From a virus, in IMG/VR virus record IMGVR_UViG_3300047550_000903, positions 1-31,227 of that record: a DNA stretch of 31,227 nt; one strand, 5' to 3'. Within the stretch, counting starts at the first letter, position 1, and every line of letters starts with the position of its first letter. The notes beneath the pieces are model-generated. The model made no database searches. It was given only the letters and a program-made list of their open reading frames with translations, and was not told the DNA's origin. Position numbers and translations under genes: made by a program. Positions 23,012 through 31,227 of the stretch are shown here, in pieces.

Positions 23012-23832
23012 CTAGTATTCCAGCAGTTGCTAATAATAAAGCAAATGTCACTAGCGCAGAGTTTGTGCAATTAGTGATATACAACAATTATCTGCCTACA
23101 GATGCAGGTAACTTGACTGTTGGTCAAGAATATATCATTAAAACTAGTGGCAACACAGCATGGACTACATTAGGTGCTACTAGCAATGTCAGTGGTACAA
23201 TATTCACAGCAAATGCCAATGTTGCAAATACTTCAGGCACAGCAGATGAGATAGAATTCTTGACATTCAGTAGCGCATATCAAGCAGAAAGCATAGATGG
23301 TAATGTCTATACACCACTAGGTGGATTGTTAAGCGTGGGCGCACAACAGCGTAGCATCCGTGTCACAGCAGGCGATACAAGCATTGCGATAAGTGGTGTG
23401 AGTGGTAACAACATCTATGAATTTCTAGAAAGCCAAGGACAAGTGCGTGGTGGATTAGTCAAGATATATCGTGGCTTCTACAACAATACCTATAACTTAA
23501 GCAATGCATATCTACGATTCACAGGCATCGTGACTAATTATGGCATCAGCGAAGAGCGTGAAGAACGCCTTGATAATTACACGATAACATTTGATTGTAG
23601 CAGTTATAAGACTGTGTTAGAAAACAGAATTGCAGGAAGAAAAACAAACAAGGAAAGTTGGCAGTTCTTTAATAGCGCAGATAGTAGCATGAACAATGTC
23701 ACAAGTTTAGCAGGATTCACATTCGATTTCGGTGTCGATCCTAAATCTAGACAAGTCGTACCAAATCCTACAGGTGGTAGCGCGGCAGGTAGTAGCGGTG
23801 TAGTAGGACCTAGAGGAATACAAAGAGATTAA
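23008..23832 (+). CDS. Tail-tip protein 2 (gpL / DUF2163-like)
   Basis: 274 residues. Order after the first tip protein and before the J-like gene matches lambda M-L-J type order. The pattern FLTFSSAYQAESIDGNVYTP, VRGGLVKIYRGFY and ITFDCSSYKTVLENRIAGRKT resembles DUF2163/gpL-like tip proteins; an insertion with ANVANTSGTADE is present near residue 70. It links tube and receptor-binding hub. C-terminal end is Gly/Ser rich. Confidence 0.7.
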   Translation: MTSIPAVANNKANVTSAEFVQLVIYNNYLPTDAGNLTVGQEYIIKTSGNTAWTTLGATSNVSGTIFTANANVANTSGTADEIEFLTFSSAYQAESIDGNVYTPLGGLLSVGAQQRSIRVTAGDTSIAISGVSGNNIYEFLESQGQVRGGLVKIYRGFYNNTYNLSNAYLRFTGIVTNYGISEEREERLDNYTITFDCSSYKTVLENRIAGRKTNKESWQFFNSADSSMNNVTSLAGFTFDFGVDPKSRQVVPNPTGGSAAGSSGVVGPRGIQRD

Positions 23833-23834
23833 TT

Positions 23835-24245
23835 ATGAGTATCTTTAGTAAAATAGGTAAAGCACTTAAGAAAGTCATAGGCGTAGTCGCCGCTGTCGCT
23901 GCCGCTGTGTTCATACCAGGCGCAGGTGCTTTCATAGGTAAAGCATTATTAGGTGCGGCTATAAGCATAGGTGCTAGCAAACTGTTAGCAAAGCGTGGTG
24001 CAGATGCCCCTGCAGGTGGTGATGCTGGTGGTCGTGTGCAAGTACCGCCTGCTACAGAAAACAAACTTCCTGTAGTATATGGTCAAGCATGGATAGGTGG
24101 TCCTATCATCGATGCTAAGATCAGCCAAGATCAGAAATACATGTGGTACTGTATCGCCTTTGCAGAAAAGACAGATACAGGAACTTATAGGTGTAGTCAA
24201 TGCATTGATCACAAACAATGGTGGTTTAGGTACTGCACAAAGTGA
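23835..24245 (+). CDS. J-like tail-tip protein, N-terminal part (frame broken at about 24189)
   Basis: 136 residues. It starts with a hydrophobic segment (VIGVVAAVAAAVFIPGAGAFIGKALLGAA, about 14-42), then VPPATENKLPVVYGQAWIGGPIIDAKISQDQKYMWYCIAFAEKTDTGTY, the hallmark start of lambda J-like tip proteins. After TDTGTY the sequence loses sense (RCSQCIDHKQWWFRYCTK) and stops at 24245. The sense reading resumes in the +1 frame at about 24190 (GVVNALITNNGG). So the true product is most likely one protein with 23835-26556. Read as a single-base indel, deletion scar or programmed shift. Confidence 0.7.
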   Translation: MSIFSKIGKALKKVIGVVAAVAAAVFIPGAGAFIGKALLGAAISIGASKLLAKRGADAPAGGDAGGRVQVPPATENKLPVVYGQAWIGGPIIDAKISQDQKYMWYCIAFAEKTDTGTYRCSQCIDHKQWWFRYCTK

Positions 24246-26556
24246 TACACGCATGGCAGGCAAGATTTATATCTGGTTGTTTACCGATGGTTCAAGTTCA
24301 GGCGTCAACACAGGTGGTCAGACTGCTATACAGATCATGAGTGATAGCAGTACAGGTGGTGGTATATTCCCTAGCGATCTGCGTTGGAATGGTTCATTGT
24401 ACACTAGCAATGGACAGAGCGCAGACATGACTGACACAGCGTTCGCAATCGTGCGTGTAGAATACAATCCAGACGCAGGTACTACAGGACTAGGATCATT
24501 GCAAGTCAAGTTGACAAATAACATGGGCGCAAGTTATGGCGCAAGGCCTGGCGATGTCATACTTGATTATCTACAGAATGACAGATATGGTTGCGCCATT
24601 CCATTAAGTCAGATCGACACAGCAAGTTTAACTGCATTGAACACATACAGTAATCAAACTATAGGTTACATCGATGTCAATGGCAATCCACAGACACAAC
24701 CTTATCGTTATCGCATTAATGGTGTAGTGAACACAGCGGCAACATGCTTGACTAATTTACAAACTATGGTCGATAGTTGCGATAGTTGGCTACAGTATAG
24801 CGAAGCGACAGGTAAATGGCGTGTAGTGATGAACGCACCATACGCAGGACTAGAATCAAGTCTGTTCTTAGTAGATAGCAATAATCTAATAGGTGGTATA
24901 CAGATCAATCCTGTAGACTTGAATGAGACATACAACCAAGTAGAAGTCGCATACCCAAATAACAATGTCAAAGATCAGACAGATTATCAAGTAATCGATC
25001 TGACAAATCCTTCGAATTGGAGCAGTCAAGTCTATGATGATATATTGAGTCCTAATGAAGCAGTCAATAGATTGAACATCAGTTTACCATTGGTCAATGG
25101 TGCTGTGCAAGCGAAATATCTAGCGGCAAGAAGACTGTTACAGAGCCGCGAGGATCTAGTGATAAGTTGCCAACTTGACTATTCAGGTATACAGATAGAA
25201 GCAGGTGATGTTATTCGTGTAGGACAACCTGACTATGGTTGGGGACCTATCAGCACCAATCCTGCAAATCCATACAAATTGTTCCGTGTCAGCAATGTAA
25301 GCGAACAGACCACTGATGACAATAGTTTAGTCGCTAACATAGAAGCATTCGAATACAATGCCACAGTCTATGCTGACAATGCTATCACAGATTTCATACC
25401 TGCTGATAATACAGGGTTGACTGATCCTAATGTGATCAGCCAACCATGTCCACCGACTATAATTAATTTTACAGATGCTAATGCTATCGTCACAGGTTTC
25501 GAAGTCACTTCATGCGTGCCTGATACTGGTACTGTATTGTATATGGACTTCAACTATGGTAACAATAGCAATGTCCAACAACATCAATTATATCGCACAG
25601 TACAAAGCGCAGGTGGCATACCATTCACGAATAGTGACAGCGCAAATGCTGTTTATAACAATGTAACTATAACAGTAAATGATTTGCCTAGCGCAAACTA
25701 TTATTGGAGTGCTACAGCAAGAAACGATACATCAGGTCGTTATAGCAATGTCAGCAATGTGATAGCATGGGGCGGTGCTAACATACAACCATATAATCCT
25801 ATCAGCAATACAGGTGGTATAGCAGGTGGACAAGTAAAAGCCAACACGATCACTGGTAACAATATACAGACGAATACTATTGTCAATAATAATATCTCTA
25901 ATTATGCGATACAAGGTGATAAAATTGCTAACAATACCCTAACTTTCTTAAGCATGGGTAATAGCATTTTAACAAAATCTACATTGGGTATTAATGGATT
26001 TACTGTAAGTGCAAATAATTTACCGGTCAATGTCACAAGTCGCACATCATATATGGAACCTGTATATTTGATCGGAACTAATCCCGGCTCAAATTACTTA
26101 TATCCATATTATCAAGCAACTAGCACTACAGCAAATGGTTATGATGCTTCCAGTACTGGTGCATTTACACCGGATGATGCCTCATCATGGACTAGACAAG
26201 ATGGTGATTGGAATTGGTATGTCGCAATATGGGAATATATAAATGCTCCTATAGCCGCGGGAGAAAAAATAGAAACTAGTATAATATCACAATTTGTATC
26301 AGATGTCGATGCTACATTGCAGTATACAGGGGTATTTACCAGTGTCGGTGCAAATAACGATTTCGAAGGTAATGATACATTTTTACATAGCATAAGTTTA
26401 AAAGCAAATGAACCTGTATATACAACTTATCAAGAAATAGCAACTTTTTCAGGCACAGTAGGTGGCGTAGGTCTGATGTTTAGAAATTGTACTACAGGTG
26501 CGAACATTATATGTACTTCATCAACAATTTTATCAACGAAAGCAAAGGGTCTATAA
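24097..26556 (+). CDS. J-like tail-tip / receptor-binding hub, main part
   Basis: Open from a GTG at 24097, but its first 31 codons lie out of frame over the N-terminal part, so the start is probably false; sense begins near 24190. Contains YGCAIPLSQIDTASL, NQVEVAYPNNNVKDQTDYQVIDL and RREDL-like region (LLQSREDLVISCQLDYSGIQIEAGDVIRVGQPDYG), typical of J-like hub proteins (putative phage tail protein family), then fibronectin-like beta domains and a C-terminal beta domain. From about 25860 codon use becomes more AT-rich, hinting that the C-terminal quarter was exchanged. It joins tube and fibres and binds the host. Confidence 0.8.
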   Translation: MVLSSMLRSAKIRNTCGTVSPLQKRQIQELIGVVNALITNNGGLGTAQSDTRMAGKIYIWLFTDGSSSGVNTGGQTAIQIMSDSSTGGGIFPSDLRWNGSLYTSNGQSADMTDTAFAIVRVEYNPDAGTTGLGSLQVKLTNNMGASYGARPGDVILDYLQNDRYGCAIPLSQIDTASLTALNTYSNQTIGYIDVNGNPQTQPYRYRINGVVNTAATCLTNLQTMVDSCDSWLQYSEATGKWRVVMNAPYAGLESSLFLVDSNNLIGGIQINPVDLNETYNQVEVAYPNNNVKDQTDYQVIDLTNPSNWSSQVYDDILSPNEAVNRLNISLPLVNGAVQAKYLAARRLLQSREDLVISCQLDYSGIQIEAGDVIRVGQPDYGWGPISTNPANPYKLFRVSNVSEQTTDDNSLVANIEAFEYNATVYADNAITDFIPADNTGLTDPNVISQPCPPTIINFTDANAIVTGFEVTSCVPDTGTVLYMDFNYGNNSNVQQHQLYRTVQSAGGIPFTNSDSANAVYNNVTITVNDLPSANYYWSATARNDTSGRYSNVSNVIAWGGANIQPYNPISNTGGIAGGQVKANTITGNNIQTNTIVNNNISNYAIQGDKIANNTLTFLSMGNSILTKSTLGINGFTVSANNLPVNVTSRTSYMEPVYLIGTNPGSNYLYPYYQATSTTANGYDASSTGAFTPDDASSWTRQDGDWNWYVAIWEYINAPIAAGEKIETSIISQFVSDVDATLQYTGVFTSVGANNDFEGNDTFLHSISLKANEPVYTTYQEIATFSGTVGGVGLMFRNCTTGANIICTSSTILSTKAKGL

Positions 26557-26557
26557 T

Positions 26558-26770
26558 ATGATTCATTATAGAACACTCACGCTAGGTAAGAAACAACAAA
26601 AAATAGATATTATAGATAATGGTTCTATGGATGATTTCATTCATTTTGCTAAAAATTATAATATTTTTCAACCAGAACCTCATAGTAAAATTTATGAAGA
26701 GGTATGCGACAAGATAAAAGCACGACTTGATCGTGAGGGTCTCAGTCATGAAACTGTCAGACCAGAATAA
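26558..26770 (+). CDS. Small protein, 70 aa
   Basis: Start at ATG 26558, after AAAGGGTCTATA. Not recognised. Alpha/beta with DDFIHFAKNYNIFQPE and a charged helix KIYEEVCDKIKARLDREG. It is part of the AT-rich block that begins in the preceding gene, so it may have been acquired together with it. Confidence 0.65.
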   Translation: MIHYRTLTLGKKQQKIDIIDNGSMDDFIHFAKNYNIFQPEPHSKIYEEVCDKIKARLDREGLSHETVRPE

Positions 26771-26773
26771 ATA
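26766..26773 (+). promoter_or_regulatory. NATAAATA box, second copy of 18-bp element
   Basis: AATAAATA overlaps the stop of the previous gene. 26766-26783 is identical to 9697-9714. It precedes the gene starting at 26793. Confidence 0.5.
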
Positions 26774-26792
26774 ATATATAGGAACTACGAAC

Positions 26793-27293
26793 ATGAGTCT
26801 ATTACTAAACGGCGCGAAAACGATGACCATAGCAGGCACAGAGATGCAATGCTTGGAAATCTACACAGGGGAAGCATATACTTTCCCATTGACATTTACA
26901 GATAGCAATGGTAATGCTGTCAACTGTAATGGTTGGACATTAGCGGCAGGTGCTAAATTTTATACTGTAGATAATGTCACATACGGTGTCAATAACAATA
27001 CTGATGCAGTCGATCTTGGCAACATCAATCTAAATGTCACGCAACCAAACAGTAACGCATATACATTAGTCACAGCATTCACTAATGCTAACGCAGGTAC
27101 AGGTTATCTATATCTAGGTAACAATATCACAGGATCAGGTAACACAGGTATACCCAATGTGGCACTAGCGAATAGCGCGGCTAACAGCACACTAGTCATC
27201 GTGACATTGACTGTGAGCAGAACAAGCAATAGCAATGTGAGTTTGACAGACATCAATCGTGAGCCATTAGGATTCATCGTAAGGTATCAATAA
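26793..27293 (+). CDS. Putative virion structural protein, 166 aa
   Basis: Beta-rich protein with EIYTGEAYTFPLTFTDSNGN near the N terminus, then Asn/Ala/Gly-rich strands. This pattern is like baseplate or fibre-attachment proteins that precede large fibres. Starts after TATAGGAACTACGAAC; two bases separate its stop from the fibre start. Function by place. Confidence 0.65.
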   Translation: MSLLLNGAKTMTIAGTEMQCLEIYTGEAYTFPLTFTDSNGNAVNCNGWTLAAGAKFYTVDNVTYGVNNNTDAVDLGNINLNVTQPNSNAYTLVTAFTNANAGTGYLYLGNNITGSGNTGIPNVALANSAANSTLVIVTLTVSRTSNSNVSLTDINREPLGFIVRYQ

Positions 27294-27294
27294 C

Positions 27295-30276
27295 ATGAGT
27301 GAAATCAATGCCAATTTCGTAGTTCAACCGTTTGGCATAACAGTCGCGCCAGAAGCACCTGGTATTACTGTCAGCCCAACTACAACCAATCTAAATGTCT
27401 TCTCATTAGGTTTCGCGCAACCAGAAGGCAATGTAGGTGAGTTACAGTTCAATCTAAATGGACAAGTGTTGGGCGGTGCGGCAAATACATTGGTAAGCAA
27501 TGGCAATGTAAGATTCACTAATATAAGCAACCTAAAAATCAATGGTGGAGCCAATGCGTATTTCTTGCAGACAGATGGCACAGGCAATCTGACATGGGCA
27601 CAAGGTACTGCTAATGTAAGCGGTAACGGTACGGCAGCAGGCGCTAATACACAGATACAGATCAGCGATGGTACAGGTAATTTCACTAGTGGTGCAGGTT
27701 TCACATTTGATAACGCTACCAATCTATTCAGCACTCCTGGCAATGTCTTTATAGCAGGTAATGCTAATGTTACGGGTAATGTTTCTGCAAATTATTTTAT
27801 AGGTAATGGTAGCCAACTTACTGGTATTGATAGTAGTTTGATACAAAATGGTACTTCAAATGTAAGAACATTTTTAAACAGCAATGTCACGATAAGTGCA
27901 GCCGGTAATGCTAATGTCGTTGTAGTGCAAGGCAACGGAATTACCATTAATGGTGAACAAAACTTTAATGGCAATGCCGCATGGGGCGCACAAAATTTAC
28001 AAGCAAATCGAGTAAATGCTAATATTTTAATTGGAAATTTACAAACATCAAATCAAGCCAATATAACACAAGTTGGTAATTTAATTAATTTAGATGTGCA
28101 AGGTCTAATAATAACAAATGGAAATATTCAAACAAGTAATGGATATTTTATAGGTGATGGTGGATTTTTAGCCAATGTTAATGGCGGCGCATTTATTGCT
28201 AATGGTAATAGTAATGTTAGAATAGCCACTAGTAATAGCAATGTCACAGTTAGTGTAGCCGGTAATGCCAATGTAATGACTGTTACTGGTACAGGCATAG
28301 TAGTTTCTGGTACTGCTAATATATCAGGTAATACACTTGTAGGTAATTTATATGCTAATAGCGGTACTGTAAAAGGATTCGCATTAGAAGGCAATACAGG
28401 AAATATCACAGGCAATCTTGTGAGTGGTAACGCCAATTTAGGTAATGCCGCAAGAGCAAATTATTTTATTGGTAATTTATTTGGTACTGCTAATTTAGCG
28501 AATGATGTAGTAAATCCTGCGCAACCAAATATAACAAGCGTAGGAAATTTGACCAATTTAGTTATAGCAACTAATGGCAATATAACATTAAGCGGCATAC
28601 AAAGTTTTATCAGTGGTGCTAATTCTATATTTGCAAATATAATGAATGCAAATATACTAGTAGGTAATTATGTTGATAGCGCAAATATAACCACACAAAA
28701 TGTTGGTTATTTTGGAACACAGATTGTTTTATCAAATGCTAATTTAAAGTTTAGAACCGCGGCAACAGATCGTGTAGATATCAGCAATACTCAAATAACA
28801 TTGAGTTTGCCATTAAGTTCAAACAGCAATATCACAACATCGACTGATATCATCGCTAATAATATTACGGCTAATAGTAATATACAAGCAAATGGTAATG
28901 TTTCTGCAAATTATTTTATAGGTAATGGTAGTCAATTGACTGGATTGCCTGACTCAAGTTTAATCAGCAATGGTAGTGCTAATGTAAGGACTTTTGCTAA
29001 TGCTAATGTGACTATTAGCGCAGGTGGTGTAGCAAATACGGTAGTTGCCGAAAGTAATGTAATCACATTTTGGACTGATCTTAATTTTAATGGCAATGGT
29101 GCTTTTGGTGCAAAGAACCTGCAACTCAATTATTTAAATGCAAATTACATCATAGGTACATTAGTAGCAGCCTCAGCAAATCAACCTAATATTACAAGTC
29201 TTGGTACATTGACAGGCTTAAATGTCAATGGTAATGTTAGTGCTAATTTTTATCTAGGTGATGGTGGATTCTTATCTAATATACCAGGTGCGGCAAATGG
29301 AACATCATTGATATCTATTCCTGTCGCTAATGGAAATGTCAATATCATAGCAGGCGGTGCGAACTCTCTAGTAGTAACGAACACAGGTGTAAATGTCGCC
29401 GGAACTATCAATGCATCAGGTAATGCTAACTTTACAAATATCGGTGCATCAGGACTCATAACTGCTACAGGAAATGTTACCGGTGGAAATCTAGTTACAG
29501 CAGGACGATTGAGTGTCACTGGTAATGCTAATGTAGGAAATTTAGGCGTAGGATTCATAACTGCTACTGGAAATATAAATGCAAATAATTTTGTTGGAGC
29601 AAATGCAAATCTTACTGGTACTGCAAATATTACAGGCAATGCTAATGTAGGCAATCTAGGTACAAATAGAGTTATTGCAACAGGTAATATTTCTGGTACG
29701 CAATTGATATCAAACATAGCAACAGGTACTGCTCCATTAGTTGTTACATCAACAACTCAAGTAGCCAATCTTAATGTTGCAACAGCAGGTACTGCTAATA
29801 GCGCAAATACAGTCAATGTAACAAGTGAACAAACCAGCGCAAATATTTTCTATATTGCTTTTACTAATACAGCAGGCAACAGTAGAACATTATATGTAGA
29901 TGATAGTTCAAATGTCAATGGATTATATTATTATCCTGATCAGGGCGACTTGCGCGGTGGTTTCTTGACATTTAGGACATTTAGATATGGTGGTCAAGTA
30001 GTTGAGTGTAATCCTAACAATGAAAATAAGATAACATTTTGGGCGAATTCTGTCGCCAATATAATGGTGATTGAAAGTACATTAGTAAGTACTAGCAGAC
30101 CATTAAAATTACCAACATATACTGTAGCAAATTTACCTAATGCAACTACATTAGGACAAGGTAGCAAAGCATTTGTAAGTGATGCAAACGCTACAACATT
30201 CCATGCTGTGGTAGGTGGTAGTGGTAGCAATTATGTTCCGGTATTCAGCGATGGTACCGATTGGCGAATAGGTTGA
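27295..30276 (+). CDS. Large tail fibre protein, 993 aa
   Basis: Asn/Gly/Ala-rich beta fibre. N-terminal anchor (MSEINANFVVQPFGITVAPE), then repeated motifs such as YFIGNGSQLTG, NVRTF-NANVTIS and QPNITS-GTLTGL, found widely in trimeric phage fibres. The C-terminal part has NIFYIAFTNTAGNSRTLYVDDSS, matching the start of the left fibre, and ends with FVSDANATTFHAVVGGSGSNYVPVFSDGTDWRIG, a common fibre-tip end. No peptidase-type chaperone domain is seen. Large parts (27770-29160 and 29580-30250) are more AT-rich than the N terminus. Confidence 0.88.
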   Translation: MSEINANFVVQPFGITVAPEAPGITVSPTTTNLNVFSLGFAQPEGNVGELQFNLNGQVLGGAANTLVSNGNVRFTNISNLKINGGANAYFLQTDGTGNLTWAQGTANVSGNGTAAGANTQIQISDGTGNFTSGAGFTFDNATNLFSTPGNVFIAGNANVTGNVSANYFIGNGSQLTGIDSSLIQNGTSNVRTFLNSNVTISAAGNANVVVVQGNGITINGEQNFNGNAAWGAQNLQANRVNANILIGNLQTSNQANITQVGNLINLDVQGLIITNGNIQTSNGYFIGDGGFLANVNGGAFIANGNSNVRIATSNSNVTVSVAGNANVMTVTGTGIVVSGTANISGNTLVGNLYANSGTVKGFALEGNTGNITGNLVSGNANLGNAARANYFIGNLFGTANLANDVVNPAQPNITSVGNLTNLVIATNGNITLSGIQSFISGANSIFANIMNANILVGNYVDSANITTQNVGYFGTQIVLSNANLKFRTAATDRVDISNTQITLSLPLSSNSNITTSTDIIANNITANSNIQANGNVSANYFIGNGSQLTGLPDSSLISNGSANVRTFANANVTISAGGVANTVVAESNVITFWTDLNFNGNGAFGAKNLQLNYLNANYIIGTLVAASANQPNITSLGTLTGLNVNGNVSANFYLGDGGFLSNIPGAANGTSLISIPVANGNVNIIAGGANSLVVTNTGVNVAGTINASGNANFTNIGASGLITATGNVTGGNLVTAGRLSVTGNANVGNLGVGFITATGNINANNFVGANANLTGTANITGNANVGNLGTNRVIATGNISGTQLISNIATGTAPLVVTSTTQVANLNVATAGTANSANTVNVTSEQTSANIFYIAFTNTAGNSRTLYVDDSSNVNGLYYYPDQGDLRGGFLTFRTFRYGGQVVECNPNNENKITFWANSVANIMVIESTLVSTSRPLKLPTYTVANLPNATTLGQGSKAFVSDANATTFHAVVGGSGSNYVPVFSDGTDWRIG
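27775..28931 (+). repeat. 38-bp direct repeat pair in fibre gene
   Basis: 27775-27812 and 28894-28931 are identical over 38 bases, encoding GNVSANYFIGNGS. The distance, 1119 bases, is a multiple of three, so recombination between copies would delete or double 373 residues without a frameshift. Confidence 0.85.
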
Positions 30277-30324
30277 TATAAATATAACATAACACCCTAG
30301 ACTTGCGAGGTAGCACACTAGGGT
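30277..30324 (+). promoter_or_regulatory. TATAAATA box and hairpin before 30346 gene
   Basis: Exact TATAAATA at 30277-30284 directly after the fibre stop, followed by ACCCTAG (30294-30300)/CTAGGGT (30318-30324). No T-run follows, so the hairpin is more likely in the leader than a terminator. Confidence 0.45.
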
Positions 30325-30345
30325 CAACAATGCGAGGAAGCAGAG

Positions 30346-31161
30346 ATGGCAAAATTCAGTCAAAACACGCTCAATCAAGTCGGTGGATTTGATGGGCAAG
30401 TACTAGCACAAGAACTAGTATATGGTCAAAAAGATTTCTGGAATCTAGTATGGAGCAACATCACTAGTTATCCAAGTGGTTGGCAGACAGGTACAACGGC
30501 AATCGATTTGACTGGAGCAACGATAGATGCAACTATCATACGCAGAGCCATCACAAACTTCCGTGATAGTCGTAGTGGATATGATTTCACGATCACAGAC
30601 TATCCATTAGTCAGTCAGATCACTACAATCACAGCGACAACTACAAGCACAAATGTATTGACTTGTACAAGTACAGCAGAACTATTCATTGGTATGCCTG
30701 TGCAGTTCAAAGGTGTTGTGTTCGGTGGCGTAGCGATCAACACGACATACTATGTCAAAGAAGTCATAGACGCAACAAGTTTCACGATATCAGCAAGTCG
30801 CGGTGCAAGCCCAACATATACGCCAGGCGCAGTATTTGCATTATCAACTGCTACAGGCACTATGACTATGAATCGTATAGAAGCATTACCCATAAGTCTA
30901 TCAATCACTAATCGTGTGAATGCTACAGGCAGTTTCACTATGGTCATTGATGAAGAGACATGGGCAACTATAGGTCGTGATAGTCTACAAGTCACATACT
31001 CAGGATTGCCAGGTGATCCAGACTTAGGCATCAATGCTACTGATCCTGCTTGTTTCACAGGTCGAATAAAAATAAGTTTCCCTGCTAGTGGTAGCACACC
31101 CGCATATGACGAAAGCATTTTCTTATTGTTCTTGGTAGCGTCTGACGGCGTATATAATTAA
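30346..31161 (+). CDS. Virion structural protein with FCCH-like beta domain, 271 aa
   Basis: Starts after GAGGAAGCAGAG. N-terminal and C-terminal parts form a T4-style structural domain (FWNLVWSNITSYPSGWQTGTTAIDLTG, ... FTGRIKISFPASGSTPAYDESI). An insertion at about residues 85-165 (LTCTSTAELFIGMPVQFKG, TTYYVKEVIDATSFTISAS) is the FCCH-like phage beta domain frequent in fibres and structural proteins, inserted inside the host domain. Likely a fibre or baseplate component. Confidence 0.72.
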   Translation: MAKFSQNTLNQVGGFDGQVLAQELVYGQKDFWNLVWSNITSYPSGWQTGTTAIDLTGATIDATIIRRAITNFRDSRSGYDFTITDYPLVSQITTITATTTSTNVLTCTSTAELFIGMPVQFKGVVFGGVAINTTYYVKEVIDATSFTISASRGASPTYTPGAVFALSTATGTMTMNRIEALPISLSITNRVNATGSFTMVIDEETWATIGRDSLQVTYSGLPGDPDLGINATDPACFTGRIKISFPASGSTPAYDESIFLLFLVASDGVYN

Positions 31162-31173
31162 GGAGACATTGAC

Positions 31174-31227
31174 ATGGCAAATCAAGTAAGTGTTAATGGC
31201 TCAGGCGTAGTACAAGTAAACATAGAA
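31174..31227 (+). CDS. Start of another structural gene, truncated by window end
   Basis: ATG at 31174 after TTAAGGAGACATTGAC, a strong ribosome site. Only 18 codons are present (MANQVSVNGSGVVQVNIE). The reading frame reaches the last base. If the molecule is circular, it would continue without a shift into the fibre frame at base 1. Confidence 0.7.
   Translation, partial: MANQVSVNGSGVVQVNIE

Overview
The window looks like part or all of a tailed bacteriophage (Caudoviricetes) of siphovirus-like build. It holds a small and large terminase, HNH nuclease, portal, scaffold, major capsid protein, connector proteins, tail tube protein, tail assembly chaperones, a tape measure protein of 740 residues, tail-tip proteins and two very large Asn/Gly-rich tail fibres. 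The tape measure excludes a podovirus, and no sheath gene is seen. Protein style (Asn/Gly fibres, a short 'structural' tail-tip set, an orphan glycosyltransferase and methyltransferase) is typical of uncultured aquatic phages. The early promoters are textbook sigma-70 promoters and the early Shine-Dalgarno sites match the usual 16S tail, so the host is probably a Gram-negative, proteobacteria-like bacterium; a lipobox lipoprotein agrees. Host and taxonomy are inference.

Layout. 1-2957: the 3' part of a receptor-binding fibre and a one-TM small protein. 2958-3275: 318 bases without a gene but full of inverted repeats (candidate structured RNA). 3276-4622: four small genes on the minus strand. 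4623-4996: a divergent AT-rich control region with iteron-like repeats. 4997-5795: three small plus-strand genes, one a probable DNA-binding protein. 5886-7070: a GT4-like glycosyltransferase. 7071-7259: a second structured leader or terminator region. 7260-11249: a tightly packed run of small accessory genes with ATGA overlaps, including a DUF3820-like protein, a zinc-ribbon protein and a SAM methyltransferase. 11286-18930: packaging and head genes. 18938-18969: a strong intrinsic terminator after the tail tube gene. 18974-31227: tail genes, ending in two fibre-type genes and the first codons of another gene.

The most unusual part is the early region (4037-5600). Small genes are separated by compact hairpins of about 50 bases that appear to end one gene's transcript while holding the -35 box of the next gene's promoter in the loop. 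One copy has a different stem sequence with pairing kept, which is good evidence that the fold matters. Other points of note: four copies of a repeat in the divergent control region; T4-late-like NATAAATA boxes at several gene boundaries; an apparent +1 frameshift inside the tail-tip (J-like) gene; YadA-like head repeats in the left fibre; and a 17-residue coupled ORF.

No DNA polymerase, helicase, primase, integrase, endolysin or sigma factor was recognised. Either the window is a part of a larger genome, or these functions are supplied by the host or by unrecognised genes. The last codon of the window and its first base are in the same reading frame, so a circular 31.2-kb molecule is possible but not shown.
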